Both the position numbers and the translations under genes were made by a program. From positions 496,001 through 560,000 of the forward strand of contig CAVXZG010000019.1 of NCBI GenBank assembly GCA_963766375.1: a stretch of 64,000 bases of DNA. Reading direction: 5' to 3'. Shown piece by piece: positions 50,196 to 58,186 of this stretch; the stretch's first letter is position 1; each line of letters starts with the position of its first letter. Source of the DNA: AC-32 sp963766375 (GTDB lineage Bacteria > Actinomycetota > Thermoleophilia > Gaiellales > Gaiellaceae). The notes under the pieces were generated by a model. That model had not been told where the DNA came from and made no database searches. It saw nothing but the letters and a program-made list of their open reading frames with translations.

Positions 50196-50972
50196 ATGAT
50201 CGGCCTCGCTATCGCACTGATGGTGATCGGCCTCGTCTTCGGCTTCGTGATCCCCTGGGTAGGGATCGTCGTGGGCATCGTGGGCCTTGCGCTCTTCCTC
50301 GCCTTCGTCGCCGGATTCGGCCGCCGCTCCGCGCGAACCGAGGCCGTAGAAGCGTCCAGCGCCGGTGCTAGACTCGCGCCCCGCGTGGCCGGTTTTTCCC
50401 TGCTAAATCGCATTCGGCGCCGGTCCGGCGAATCCGAGCGGGCGACTGCGTCGCCGCCGTTGCGACGAGCCCCTTCGCCGGGAGCTCTGCGGCGCGAGCG
50501 GCGGGTCATCGTCAAGGCACGCGAGGAGCGAATCCGCCACCTCGGCGGGCTGACGCTCGAGATGTACCGGCGCTCGGACTTTCGGGACGAGCTGCTGATC
50601 GAGCAGTGCCGCGAGATCGTCGCGCTCGAGCAGCGCCTGCACGAGCTCGACTCGATGCTCGACGCGGTCGCCGTGGCGCGCCGAGCACCCGCGACCTGCG
50701 ACTGCGGCGCGCCGGTCCCGTGGGGCTCGCATTTCTGCGCCAACTGCGGCCGCCCCGTCGGCGGAGACCCGGTTGTCGCCTGCGCGGGCTGCGGCCATCC
50801 GCTTCCCGCCGACGCGAGCTTCTGCGCCAGCTGCGGCCGATCCGCCGAGCCCGTCGAGGAGTCGACCGGTGAGAACGTGCATGAGCCCGCGCCCGAAACC
50901 GGAACACCCGCTCCGGACGAGACGATCGTCCACGCCGCGAGCGAGCAACGCGTCGATCCCTGGGAGCGGTAG
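50196..50972 (+). CDS. Double zinc-ribbon protein with N-terminal membrane hairpin (possibly two genes)
   Basis: The 258-residue frame begins with two tight membrane segments (MIGLAIALMVIGLVFGFVIP, then VGIVVGIVGLALFLAFVAG). A basic linker and a helical stretch (VIVKAREERIRHLGGLTLEMYRR) follow, then two zinc ribbons, CDCGAPVPWGSHFCANCG and CAGCGHPLPADASFCASCG, and an acidic tail. A TAGACT -10 box at 50369-50374 lies 10 bp before an in-frame GTG at 50385. The zinc-ribbon protein may therefore start there, with the membrane hairpin being a separate small protein whose stop was lost. Function is unknown. Confidence 0.7.
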   Translation: MIGLAIALMVIGLVFGFVIPWVGIVVGIVGLALFLAFVAGFGRRSARTEAVEASSAGARLAPRVAGFSLLNRIRRRSGESERATASPPLRRAPSPGALRRERRVIVKAREERIRHLGGLTLEMYRRSDFRDELLIEQCREIVALEQRLHELDSMLDAVAVARRAPATCDCGAPVPWGSHFCANCGRPVGGDPVVACAGCGHPLPADASFCASCGRSAEPVEESTGENVHEPAPETGTPAPDETIVHAASEQRVDPWER

Positions 50973-51652
50973 GCGCGGGCGCCCAGCAGGAAGAACGGCG
51001 CTGCCCGCGCTGCGGCACTCCCTACGGCGACGGCCAGGAGTACTGCCTCGAGTGCGGCGAGCGACTGCCGGCCACCACCGGCGCCGTCGCCTTCCTGGGA
51101 TCCGCCTGGCGCCGCAAGCTCGGCTGGTACCCCGGCGACTGGATCTGGCCCACGCTGCTCGCTCTTCTCGTCGCGGTCGGAGCAGGCGTCGTCTCGGCGA
51201 TCTGGCTCGCCGACCGCTCGAGCTCGGCGAACGAGACGGTCGTAGCAACCTCTCCCGGCGCATCAAGCGTCAACGAGACCACCACCACGGCGCCGGAGCC
51301 GACGATCACCGAACCGACGGTCACGGCGACAACAGGCCCCAAACCGCCACCTCCCCCGCCCCCGCCGACGCTCGTCTCCTGGCCGCCGGCGAAGAGCGGC
51401 TGGACGATCGTCCTCGACTCGGTGCCGAGCGTGAACGGCCGCGCTGGTGCGCTCGCTGAGGCCAAGCAGGCTCTGCACGTCGGTATGAAGCAGGTCGGTG
51501 TGATCGACTCCTCGCGCTTCTCGAGCCTGCACCCCGGCTACTACGTCGTCTTCGCCGGGATCTACGACACGGAGGCCGCGGCCCAGAGCCATGTGATCGA
51601 CGCCCACCAACACGGCTACCCCGGGCCCTACCCGCGGCGGATCATTCCCTAG
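50960..51652 (+). CDS. Zinc-ribbon membrane protein with SPOR-like C-terminus (start unclear)
   Basis: The open frame gives a zinc ribbon (CPRCGTPYGDGQEYCLECG), one membrane helix (WPTLLALLVAVGAGVVSAIWLA), a long Thr/Pro linker ending in a run of eight Pro, and a C-terminal domain (SGWTIVLDSVP, then LHPGYYVVFAGIYDTEAAAQSH) with the look of a SPOR-like fold. No ATG, GTG or TTG lies in frame before the ribbon; a CTG at 50960 is the only candidate, so an indel probably hides the true start. It overlaps the previous zinc-ribbon gene and is likely its operon partner. Confidence 0.65.
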   Translation: MGAVGAGAQQEERRCPRCGTPYGDGQEYCLECGERLPATTGAVAFLGSAWRRKLGWYPGDWIWPTLLALLVAVGAGVVSAIWLADRSSSANETVVATSPGASSVNETTTTAPEPTITEPTVTATTGPKPPPPPPPPTLVSWPPAKSGWTIVLDSVPSVNGRAGALAEAKQALHVGMKQVGVIDSSRFSSLHPGYYVVFAGIYDTEAAAQSHVIDAHQHGYPGPYPRRIIP

Positions 51653-51667
51653 CGCCGGATGTTTACC

Positions 51668-51688
51668 TTCCTGCCAACGGGGCAGGGG
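51668..51688 (+). terminator. Weak hairpin after the zinc-ribbon genes
   Basis: CCTGCC (51670-51675) and GGCAGG (51681-51686) can pair around AACGG about 20 bp after the stop at 51652, followed by GGACTTTG. It is a modest terminator candidate. Confidence 0.3.
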
Positions 51689-51691
51689 ACT

Positions 51692-51719
51692 TTGTAACAC
51701 GGCCTCGGTTCGTTAGACT
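51692..51719 (+). promoter_or_regulatory. Promoter upstream of the 51807 gene
   Basis: TTGTAA (51692-51697), a 16-bp spacer and TAGACT (51714-51719) form a plausible sigma70-type promoter. The leader to the TTG at 51807 is about 80 nt and AT-rich, with an inverted TTAAC/GTTAA pair near 51750-51765 and a CAAAGCTTTG palindrome after it. Confidence 0.45.
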
Positions 51720-51806
51720 CTCGCCGCAGCGGGAGTCGCCACTGCAGGATTAACCCCCGGTTAACAAAGCTTTGCGGAAGATTAATAGGAGCCGGAGATA
51801 CTGAGC

Positions 51807-52256
51807 TTGGACGAACGCACCCTTCAGATTCAGGCCTGCATGTATCAGTACTCACGCGCGATCTACCGGTCGATCAAGGATCTGATCGACCCGTACGTCG
51901 GCCCTGAGACCCGAGTTCAGTACCGCCGCGAGGTGCTCGAGGCCTGCGAGCTGACGATGGAACGGCTCGCCAAGGATCCGCTCTACTTTGCCAAGCCTGA
52001 CCGAGCGCTCTTCCAGGACATCCGGCGCTACTTCCCGATCACCTGCCAGGCGCAGGTGGCGTGGGCGGTGCGCGAGGGAGTCGCCGCCGCGGTCGCGTTC
52101 ATCGAGAGCCAGATCGAGGCCGGCGCCTTCGACGGCGGGATCGCCCGCTGCCGGGCGACGACGCGCAAGGGAAAGCCGTGCCAGCGCACGCCGCTCCCCG
52201 ACCGCGACTACTGCCCCTCGCACCAGCATCTCGAGCGCTCCAAGGTCGCGGCCTGA
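51807..52256 (+). CDS. Conserved hypothetical protein with a C-terminal zinc-knuckle-like motif
   Basis: 149 residues from TTG 51807. The first 110 are soluble and helical (LQIQACMYQYSRAIYRSIKDL, YRREVLEACELTMERLAKD), with no family I can name. The C-terminus, RCRATTRKGKPCQRTPLPDR then DYCPSHQ, matches the short Cys/His pattern RC-x-T-x-KG-x-x-C...YC-x-x-H found in many bacterial and phage proteins and thought to bind zinc. It is followed by a strong hairpin and then the WYL regulator, so it is probably monocistronic. Confidence 0.7.
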   Translation: MDERTLQIQACMYQYSRAIYRSIKDLIDPYVGPETRVQYRREVLEACELTMERLAKDPLYFAKPDRALFQDIRRYFPITCQAQVAWAVREGVAAAVAFIESQIEAGAFDGGIARCRATTRKGKPCQRTPLPDRDYCPSHQHLERSKVAA

Positions 52257-52285
52257 GGCGTCGCTTCAGCGGCGCCGACCATAGA

Positions 52286-52312
52286 GGCTGTTCGGGCTCC
52301 GCCCGTACAGCC
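52286..52312 (+). terminator. Hairpin after the 51807 gene
   Basis: GGCTGTTCGGGC and GCCCGTACAGCC pair over 12 bp with one mismatch around a TCC loop, 30 bp after the stop at 52256. No T-run follows. The remaining part of the 52257-52404 gap holds the -10 box of the next gene. Confidence 0.5.
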
Positions 52313-52390
52313 GTCCAACGAACGTTGTCGGACAGCCGAGCCATGGCCCGCCGCACCCTCGGCCTCGTAGCCGCCACGCGCCTGAGCGGA

Positions 52391-52396
52391 TAGGCT
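52391..52396 (+). promoter_or_regulatory. Leaderless -10 box of the WYL regulator
   Basis: TAGGCT lies 8 bp before the GTG at 52405, the spacing seen at the other leaderless starts. No ribosome-binding site is visible. Confidence 0.4.
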
Positions 52397-52404
52397 CGGT
52401 TCGG

Positions 52405-54414
52405 GTGTCGCACGACACGGACAAGCTGATCCGCCAGCTCTCGCTGGTCGCATTCCTGATGGCTGAGCGGCGGGCGGTGACCGCGCGCGACATCAAGGGG
52501 AGCGTCGAGGGCTACCAGGAGATGTCCGACGAGGCCTTCGCGCGGCGGTTCTACTCCGACCGCGCGGAGCTGATCGCCCTGGGGGTGCCGCTGCACTCGC
52601 AGCGCGACGAATACACCGGCGAAGAGCTCTACAACATGCGCTCCGAGAGCTACTTCCTGCCGCCGCTCGAGTTGACCGACGACGAGCTTGCCGCGCTCCA
52701 GACCTGCCTTTACCTGCTCGAGGGCAAGTTCGCCTACGCCGAGCCGCTGCGGCTGGCGCTGCAGAACCTCGCCCTGGGCCGCCCAGGCTTCGCCGAGTCG
52801 CCGACGGACACCGCGATGCGGGTCGAGGTGCTCGACCCCGAGTACTCGGCCGAGATGCAGGGACGCCTCGGCAAGCTCGAGGGCGCCATCTCGAAGCAGC
52901 GGACGGTCAAGTTCCCGTACTGGTCGATCTCGCGCGACCAGGAGCGCGAGCGCACCGTCAACCCCTACGCGCTCTTCCAGGACGCGGGCGCCTGGTACGT
53001 GGTCGGCCAGGATCTCGACGCAAGCGCGGAGCGCACCTTCCGCGTCTCGCGCATCCGCGGCGAGATCCGCTTCGCCACCCGGCGAGAGCGCGACTTCCGC
53101 CTGCCGGCCGACTTCGAGGTCGACCGTTATCGCGGCCGCCCGCCCTGGCAGATCGGCGAGCCCGTCGGCGAGGCCCGGATCGAGGTCGGCGGCGACACCG
53201 CCTGGTGGGTCGAGCGAACCTACGGCGACAGCGGCAAGATCGAGGACGGCGTCTTCGTGACCGAGTACTCGAGCCTGCCGCTCCTCGCTTCCTGGGTTCT
53301 GCGCCAGGACGGTCGTGCGGTCCCGCAGGCTCCGGAGGAGCTCCGCAAGGAAGTCGCGCGCAGCCTGCGCCTCGTGCGCGAGCGCCACGAAGGCAAGCCG
53401 GACGAGCTCGCCGCGGAGACCGCGAAGCTGGTCGAGGAGGCCGTGGAGCGGCCGGCGGCGCCCGTCGCCCCGGAGCGCTTCGCCGTCCTGCAGGCGCTGC
53501 TCGCGTACCTGCTCGACCGCTGCGGCGAGGACAGCCAGGCCGAGTTCCCGGCCCAGGAGCTCGTGGAGCGCTTCAACATTCCGCCCGAGGCGCTCGAGGA
53601 GCACCTCTCGCTGCTCAACCTCGTCAATTTCGGCGGGGGTTGCTACGCCGTCTACGCCGAGCTCGACGGCGACACGATCCGGGTCGACAAGGAGCTCTTC
53701 GGCGACACCTTCCGTGCACCGCCCCGGCTGACCCCGCTGGAGGCGCGCGCGATCCGGCTCGCGCTCGAGTTCGTGGGGCCCATGATCGCCGCCGACGCGC
53801 GCTCGCCGCTCGAGCGGGTGCGCTCGAAGCTCGAGGAGACCTTCGGCGAGTTCGAGCTCGCGCAGACGCCCGAACCGCACGTGCGGCGGGCCGAGGAGGA
53901 TCTCGTTGGCACGCTCAGCCGAGGCCTACGCGAGCGTCGGCTGGTCGAGGTGGATTACCTCAAGGAGGGCGAGGAGGAGGTCTCGACGCATCTGGTCGAG
54001 CCGTACTCGCTCGAGCGGAAGCTGCCGTACTGGTACATCCACACCTGGGACCGCACCCGCGACGGCGAGCGCTCCTTCCGCCTCGACCGGATGCGCAGCG
54101 CCCGGCTCCAGCGGGGGTATTTCGAGCCGCGCGAAGGCTTCGACCCCCACGAGTTCCGCGACGCCCGCACCGCCCGCATCTGGTACTCGGCGGAGATCGC
54201 GCGCTGGGAGTTCGAGAAGGGCGCACGCCGTCTCAAGGACGGCTCGGCAGCCGCCGAGCGGCCCGTCGGCAGCCCGGAGTGGCTGGTGGGCGAGATCCTC
54301 TCCTACCGCGGCGAGGCGGTCGTGCTCGAGCCTCCGGAGCTGCGCAAGGAGATTGCCGGGCGCGCCCAGGCGGTCCAGCGCGAGCTCGGCCTCTCACGCG
54401 TCCGCGTCAGCTAG
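52405..54414 (+). CDS. Fused PafBC-like WYL-domain transcriptional regulator
   Basis: A 669-residue protein with two HTH-WYL units in tandem, as expected for a PafB-PafC fusion. The first unit has an N-terminal winged helix (TDKLIRQLSLVAFLM, FARRFYSDRAELIALG) and a WYL domain near residues 165-225 (VKFPYWSISRDQERERTVNPYAL). The second starts near residue 350 (APERFAVLQALLAYLLDRCG), with a WYL domain at about 510-570 (RLVEVDYLKEGEEEVSTHLVEPY). In actinobacteria PafBC is the main RecA-independent activator of DNA-damage genes and binds single-stranded DNA. No proteasome genes are in the window. Confidence 0.88.
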   Translation: MSHDTDKLIRQLSLVAFLMAERRAVTARDIKGSVEGYQEMSDEAFARRFYSDRAELIALGVPLHSQRDEYTGEELYNMRSESYFLPPLELTDDELAALQTCLYLLEGKFAYAEPLRLALQNLALGRPGFAESPTDTAMRVEVLDPEYSAEMQGRLGKLEGAISKQRTVKFPYWSISRDQERERTVNPYALFQDAGAWYVVGQDLDASAERTFRVSRIRGEIRFATRRERDFRLPADFEVDRYRGRPPWQIGEPVGEARIEVGGDTAWWVERTYGDSGKIEDGVFVTEYSSLPLLASWVLRQDGRAVPQAPEELRKEVARSLRLVRERHEGKPDELAAETAKLVEEAVERPAAPVAPERFAVLQALLAYLLDRCGEDSQAEFPAQELVERFNIPPEALEEHLSLLNLVNFGGGCYAVYAELDGDTIRVDKELFGDTFRAPPRLTPLEARAIRLALEFVGPMIAADARSPLERVRSKLEETFGEFELAQTPEPHVRRAEEDLVGTLSRGLRERRLVEVDYLKEGEEEVSTHLVEPYSLERKLPYWYIHTWDRTRDGERSFRLDRMRSARLQRGYFEPREGFDPHEFRDARTARIWYSAEIARWEFEKGARRLKDGSAAAERPVGSPEWLVGEILSYRGEAVVLEPPELRKEIAGRAQAVQRELGLSRVRVS

Positions 54415-56212
54415 CGCTACCGGCGAGCGGCAGCTCGAGCGTGAACGTCGAGCCCTGGTCCGGCGAGGAGACGACTTCGAGCGCGCCTCCGTGGGCCTCG
54501 GCGATCGAGCGGGCGATGAAGAGCCCGAGGCCGGTACCGGGCTTCGTTGCGCCGCTGCCGGTGACGCGGCCGAACTTCTCGAAGATCAGCCGCTGGTCGT
54601 CCTTTGCGATCCCGGGCCCGCGATCGCGGACGTCGACGCACACCAGGCCGTCCTGAGCATAGGCGCGCACCTCGACCTCTCCGCCCGTGGGTGAGTACTT
54701 GATCGCGTTGTCGATCAGGTTCATCAGCACCTGACGCAGCCGCTCCGAGTCGCCACGGACGGAGGGCAGCGGGTCGCGCACCTCGGCAAGCACCTGCACC
54801 TCGTCGCGCCCGAGCTGCGCGGTCGCCACGGAGTCGCGCACGAGCTGCCCGACGTCCACGTCGCTGAAGCGGAAGTTGAAGGTCCCCGCCTCGATGCGCG
54901 AGGTGTCCAGCACGTCGCTGATCAGCGTCGCCAGCCGGCCCGTTTCGCTGGCGATCAGCTCGAGGAACGACTCGCGCTGGTCAGGCGAGAGCTCGCGCCA
55001 CCGCTGCTGCAGCGTGCGCGCCGAGCCGATCACCGCCGCCATTGGCGTGCGCAGCTCGTGCGAGACGAGCGAGACGAAGTCCGCGCGCAGCGCCGACAGG
55101 CGCCGCAGCTCCTCGACGGTCTTGCGCTCGGCCTCGTAGGCCCGGATGTTCTGCACCGCGCTCGCCACGAGCCTGCCGAGCAGGCCCGCCAACTCGATCT
55201 CCTCCGCCGTGAACGACTCCGGCTCGCGCCGGACGAGCGAGAGCATCCCGATCGCACGCGCCCCCTGCAGCAGCGGCGTCGCGAGCCGGCAGCGCAGGCC
55301 CAGCGCGAGGAACTCCTCCTCCTCGGGGAAATCGGCGCCCTCCATGTCGCGCCGGTAAACAGTCTGGTTCGTGCGCAGCAGCTCCTCCAGCAGCGTTCCG
55401 TGGATCTGCCGCGCCGAGCCGGGCGGCAGTACCTCGTCCGCGCCCGCGCCCGCCACCGCCATCACCTGGGCCCTTCCCTCCTCGCTGAGCACGATCGCGA
55501 CCCGGTCGAACGGGAGCAACCCGCGCACCTCGCGGATGAAGGCGTCGAAGGCCTGCTCCAGCTGGAGCGACGAGCTGAGCGCCCGGGCGCAGCGGTTGGC
55601 GGCCTCGAGCGTGTCGGCGCGCCGGCCGAGCTGGTCGCGCAGACGCTCGGCCTCCCCCGCCCTCGTCTCGGCGACCTCCGTCTGGCCGACCAGGCGCAGC
55701 ACGAGCCAGCCGACGATCAGGCCCATGAGCACCTCGATCCCGAGCTGCAGGGTGACGTAGTCGACGTGGTAGCTCCGCGGCGCGCTGTGACGTTCGCGCA
55801 ACCATTCGAAGGTCGCCATCACCGGCGCACTGGCGGCCGCGAGGACGAGTGCACCCAGGATCCCGTAACGCAGCGCCGCCTCGACGAGCGGCAGAAACAT
55901 GATCTGACGGACGGGGGAAGCCTGCTCGAAGCTGTAGATGAGGACGTAGGCCGAGACGATCGCGAAGTCGAAGGTGAGCGCAGCCAGCCCCAACCGCCGC
56001 TGTGCCGGCCGCGGCCACTCCCGGCGGCTGAGGAGGAAGAGAACGGCCGCGCCCGCCGCGAAGATCGTGGTCGTGCTCCACGCCCAGACCTCGTAGCCGG
56101 GCGGGTAGCCGCTCCCGATCGCCACCTGGAAAGCCGCGAACGGAACGGCTACCGCTCGGATCCACCCGATCCAGCGCTCGACGTCGCGAAGGCGCTTCAG
56201 CTCGCCGTTCAT
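54407..56212 (-). CDS. Membrane sensor histidine kinase with GAF domain
   Basis: A 601-residue kinase. Six or so membrane helices fill the first 190 residues, then a coiled linker, a GAF domain (ALSSSLQLEQAFDAFIREVR to GMLSLVRREPESFT), HisKA with the phospho-His in SLVSHELRTPMAAVIG, and HATPase with NLIDNAIKYSPTGGEV, DRGPGIAKDD and GTGLGLFIARS. It starts at ATG 56212, overlapping the queG stop (ATGA). No response regulator is adjacent; it converges with the WYL regulator and overlaps its end by 8 bp. Confidence 0.92.
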   Translation of the reverse strand: MNGELKRLRDVERWIGWIRAVAVPFAAFQVAIGSGYPPGYEVWAWSTTTIFAAGAAVLFLLSRREWPRPAQRRLGLAALTFDFAIVSAYVLIYSFEQASPVRQIMFLPLVEAALRYGILGALVLAAASAPVMATFEWLRERHSAPRSYHVDYVTLQLGIEVLMGLIVGWLVLRLVGQTEVAETRAGEAERLRDQLGRRADTLEAANRCARALSSSLQLEQAFDAFIREVRGLLPFDRVAIVLSEEGRAQVMAVAGAGADEVLPPGSARQIHGTLLEELLRTNQTVYRRDMEGADFPEEEEFLALGLRCRLATPLLQGARAIGMLSLVRREPESFTAEEIELAGLLGRLVASAVQNIRAYEAERKTVEELRRLSALRADFVSLVSHELRTPMAAVIGSARTLQQRWRELSPDQRESFLELIASETGRLATLISDVLDTSRIEAGTFNFRFSDVDVGQLVRDSVATAQLGRDEVQVLAEVRDPLPSVRGDSERLRQVLMNLIDNAIKYSPTGGEVEVRAYAQDGLVCVDVRDRGPGIAKDDQRLIFEKFGRVTGSGATKPGTGLGLFIARSIAEAHGGALEVVSSPDQGSTFTLELPLAGSAS

Positions 56213-57210
56213 GCGCCTCCCCGCAATCGGCGCAACGCCCACTCGGCGTGCTCGCGTAACAGCGGATCGTCGCCGGCCGCGTAGCGCTCCGCCACGTCAT
56301 GCGCTCCAGGATCACCGCTGTTGCCGAGCGCGACGAGGGCATTCCGGCGCAGATAGCGAGGATCGTTGCGCGGGAAGTAGAGCCGGTCGTAGCGGGCGGC
56401 CAACTCGTCGTCGCCGGCTTCGAGCCAGTCCACGAGCGAGACATGCGGCTCCGCGCCATCCGGCGCCGCCGCTCCGGCCCGCCGCCGCTCGACGCCCCGG
56501 TTCCAGGGGCAGACGTCCTGACAGATGTCGCAGCCGTAGACCTGGTCACCGAGGCGCTCGCGGTAGGGCTCCGGGATCGGGTCGGAGGACTGCGTCCAGT
56601 ACGAGAGACAGCGCGTCGCGTCGAGCACGCCGGGCTCGTCGAGCGCGCCTGTCGGGCAGGCCTCGATGCAGAGCGTGCACGACCCGCAATCCAGGCCGAG
56701 CGGCGCCGTCGGCTCGAGCTCGACGTCTGTGACGAGCGTGCCCAGCACGACCCAGGAGCCGAAGCGGCGCGTGATCAGCATCGTGTTCTTGCCGTAGAAG
56801 CCGACCCCGGAGCGAACGGCCGCCTCGCGGTCGACGTGCTGGTTCGCGTCCACGAAGACGCGGTACTCGCCCCCGAGGCGCCGTCCGAGCTCGTCGAGGC
56901 GCTCCCGCAGCACCGAGTAGGCATCCCACCACGTGTAGCGCGGCAGGCGCCCGTGGCCCGGCGGTGGCGGCTCGCCCTCGGCCCAGTAGCAGAGCGCCGC
57001 GGAGACGACGGTGCGGGCTCCCTCGAGCAGCAGCTCCGGGTGGCACGACTGCTCTGGCCGGGCCATCGTGAAGCGCATGTCCGCGAAGAGGCCGCGCTCG
57101 CGCCGCTCGCGAATGTGCCGCTCGGTCTCGTCGTATGCCGAGACGGGAGCCGCCCCGACCACGTCGAGGCCGAGCTCCTCTCCCAGCCTGCTCAGCTCCA
57201 CGGCTCGCAT
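56209..57210 (-). CDS. queG: Epoxyqueuosine reductase
   Basis: A 333-residue cobalamin-dependent iron-sulfur enzyme that reduces epoxyqueuosine in tRNA to queuosine, the last step of the pathway. Two [4Fe-4S] ferredoxin motifs are visible, CGSCTLCIEACPTGAL and CDICQDVCPWN, after the conserved YSVLRERLDELGRRLG and GVGFYGKNTMLIT segments. A HEAT-like repeat ends the protein. ATG 57210 is chosen as the start because the upstream frame is unrelated. It completes the tgt/queA set in the same window although it is 18 kb away. Confidence 0.94.
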   Translation of the reverse strand: MRAVELSRLGEELGLDVVGAAPVSAYDETERHIRERRERGLFADMRFTMARPEQSCHPELLLEGARTVVSAALCYWAEGEPPPPGHGRLPRYTWWDAYSVLRERLDELGRRLGGEYRVFVDANQHVDREAAVRSGVGFYGKNTMLITRRFGSWVVLGTLVTDVELEPTAPLGLDCGSCTLCIEACPTGALDEPGVLDATRCLSYWTQSSDPIPEPYRERLGDQVYGCDICQDVCPWNRGVERRRAGAAAPDGAEPHVSLVDWLEAGDDELAARYDRLYFPRNDPRYLRRNALVALGNSGDPGAHDVAERYAAGDDPLLREHAEWALRRLRGGA

Positions 57211-57228
57211 GTGGGAGATTGTGCCCGG

Positions 57229-58186
57229 ATGAAGGCAATCAGGATCCACGAGGACGGCGGCCCGGAGGTTCTGCGCTACGAGGACGCGCCGGATCCCGAG
57301 CCGGGGCCCGGCGAGGTGCTCGTCCGATTGCGGGCCGCATCCCTGAATCACCTCGACCTCTGGATCCGCAAGGGCCTTCCTTCGGTGCCGAAACCGCGGA
57401 TCCTCGGGCGCCGACGGCGCAGGCATCCGCGAGGACACCGGCGAGCGCGTCGTGATCAACCCGGGCCTCGAGCACGGCGAGCGGATCACGGTCATCGGCG
57501 AGCACATGGACGGCACCCACGCGGAGCTGATCGCGGTGCCCGAGAGCAACGTCTATCCACTTCCGGACGAGCTCTCGTTCGAGGAGGCCGCCGCCTTCCC
57601 GCTCGTCTTCGAGACCGCCTACCGGCTGCTGGTGACGAAGGCGCAGCTCCAGGAGGACGAATGGGTGCTGCTCTGGGGAATCGGCGGCGGCGTCGCCTCG
57701 GCGGGACTGGCGATCGCAAAGGCCCTGGGGGCGCGCGCTCTCGTCACGTCTTCGAGCGACGACAAGCTCGAGCGCGCCCGGGAGCTCGGCGCCGACGCGA
57801 CGGTCAACCACGCCACCGGCGACGTGGCCGCGACGGTGAAGGAGGCGACCCGCGGGAAGGGCGTGGACGTCGTGCTCGAGCACGTCGGCGAGGCGACGTG
57901 GCAAACCTCGCTGCAGTCAGCTCGAGCCGGCGGCCGGATCGTCGTCTGCGGCGCGACCACCGGCCCGAACCCTCCCGCCGCGCTGCATCGGATCTGGTGG
58001 AAGCAGCTGACCATCTACGGCTCGACGATGGGCACGAAGGCCGACTTCGAGGCTGCCTACGAGCTGGTCAAGAGCGGCCGCGCGAAACCGGTCGTGGACT
58101 CGGTCTTCCCGCTCGCCGAGGCGCGCGCCGCGCACGAGCGCATGGAAGCGGCCGAGCAGTTCGGGAAGATCGTGCTCACGATCTAG
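57229..58186 (+). CDS. MDR-family zinc-type alcohol dehydrogenase / quinone oxidoreductase (frameshifted)
   Basis: About 318 residues once corrected. The catalytic domain starts at ATG 57229 (MKAIRIHEDGGPEVLRYED, LNHLDLWIRKGLP). After PRILG the frame must drop one G at 57406-57408 to continue ADGAGIREDTGERVVINPG. The cofactor domain has LLWGIGGGVASAGLAIAKALGA and VDVVLEHVGEATW. The Cys ligands of structural zinc are absent in the corrected loop. It is divergent from queG through an 18-bp gap. The substrate is unknown. Confidence 0.85.

Noticed and set aside
55058..56284. Plus-strand frame opposite the GAF sensor kinase
   Set aside because: Antisense shadow with no recognisable motif, while the minus-strand kinase is fully conserved.
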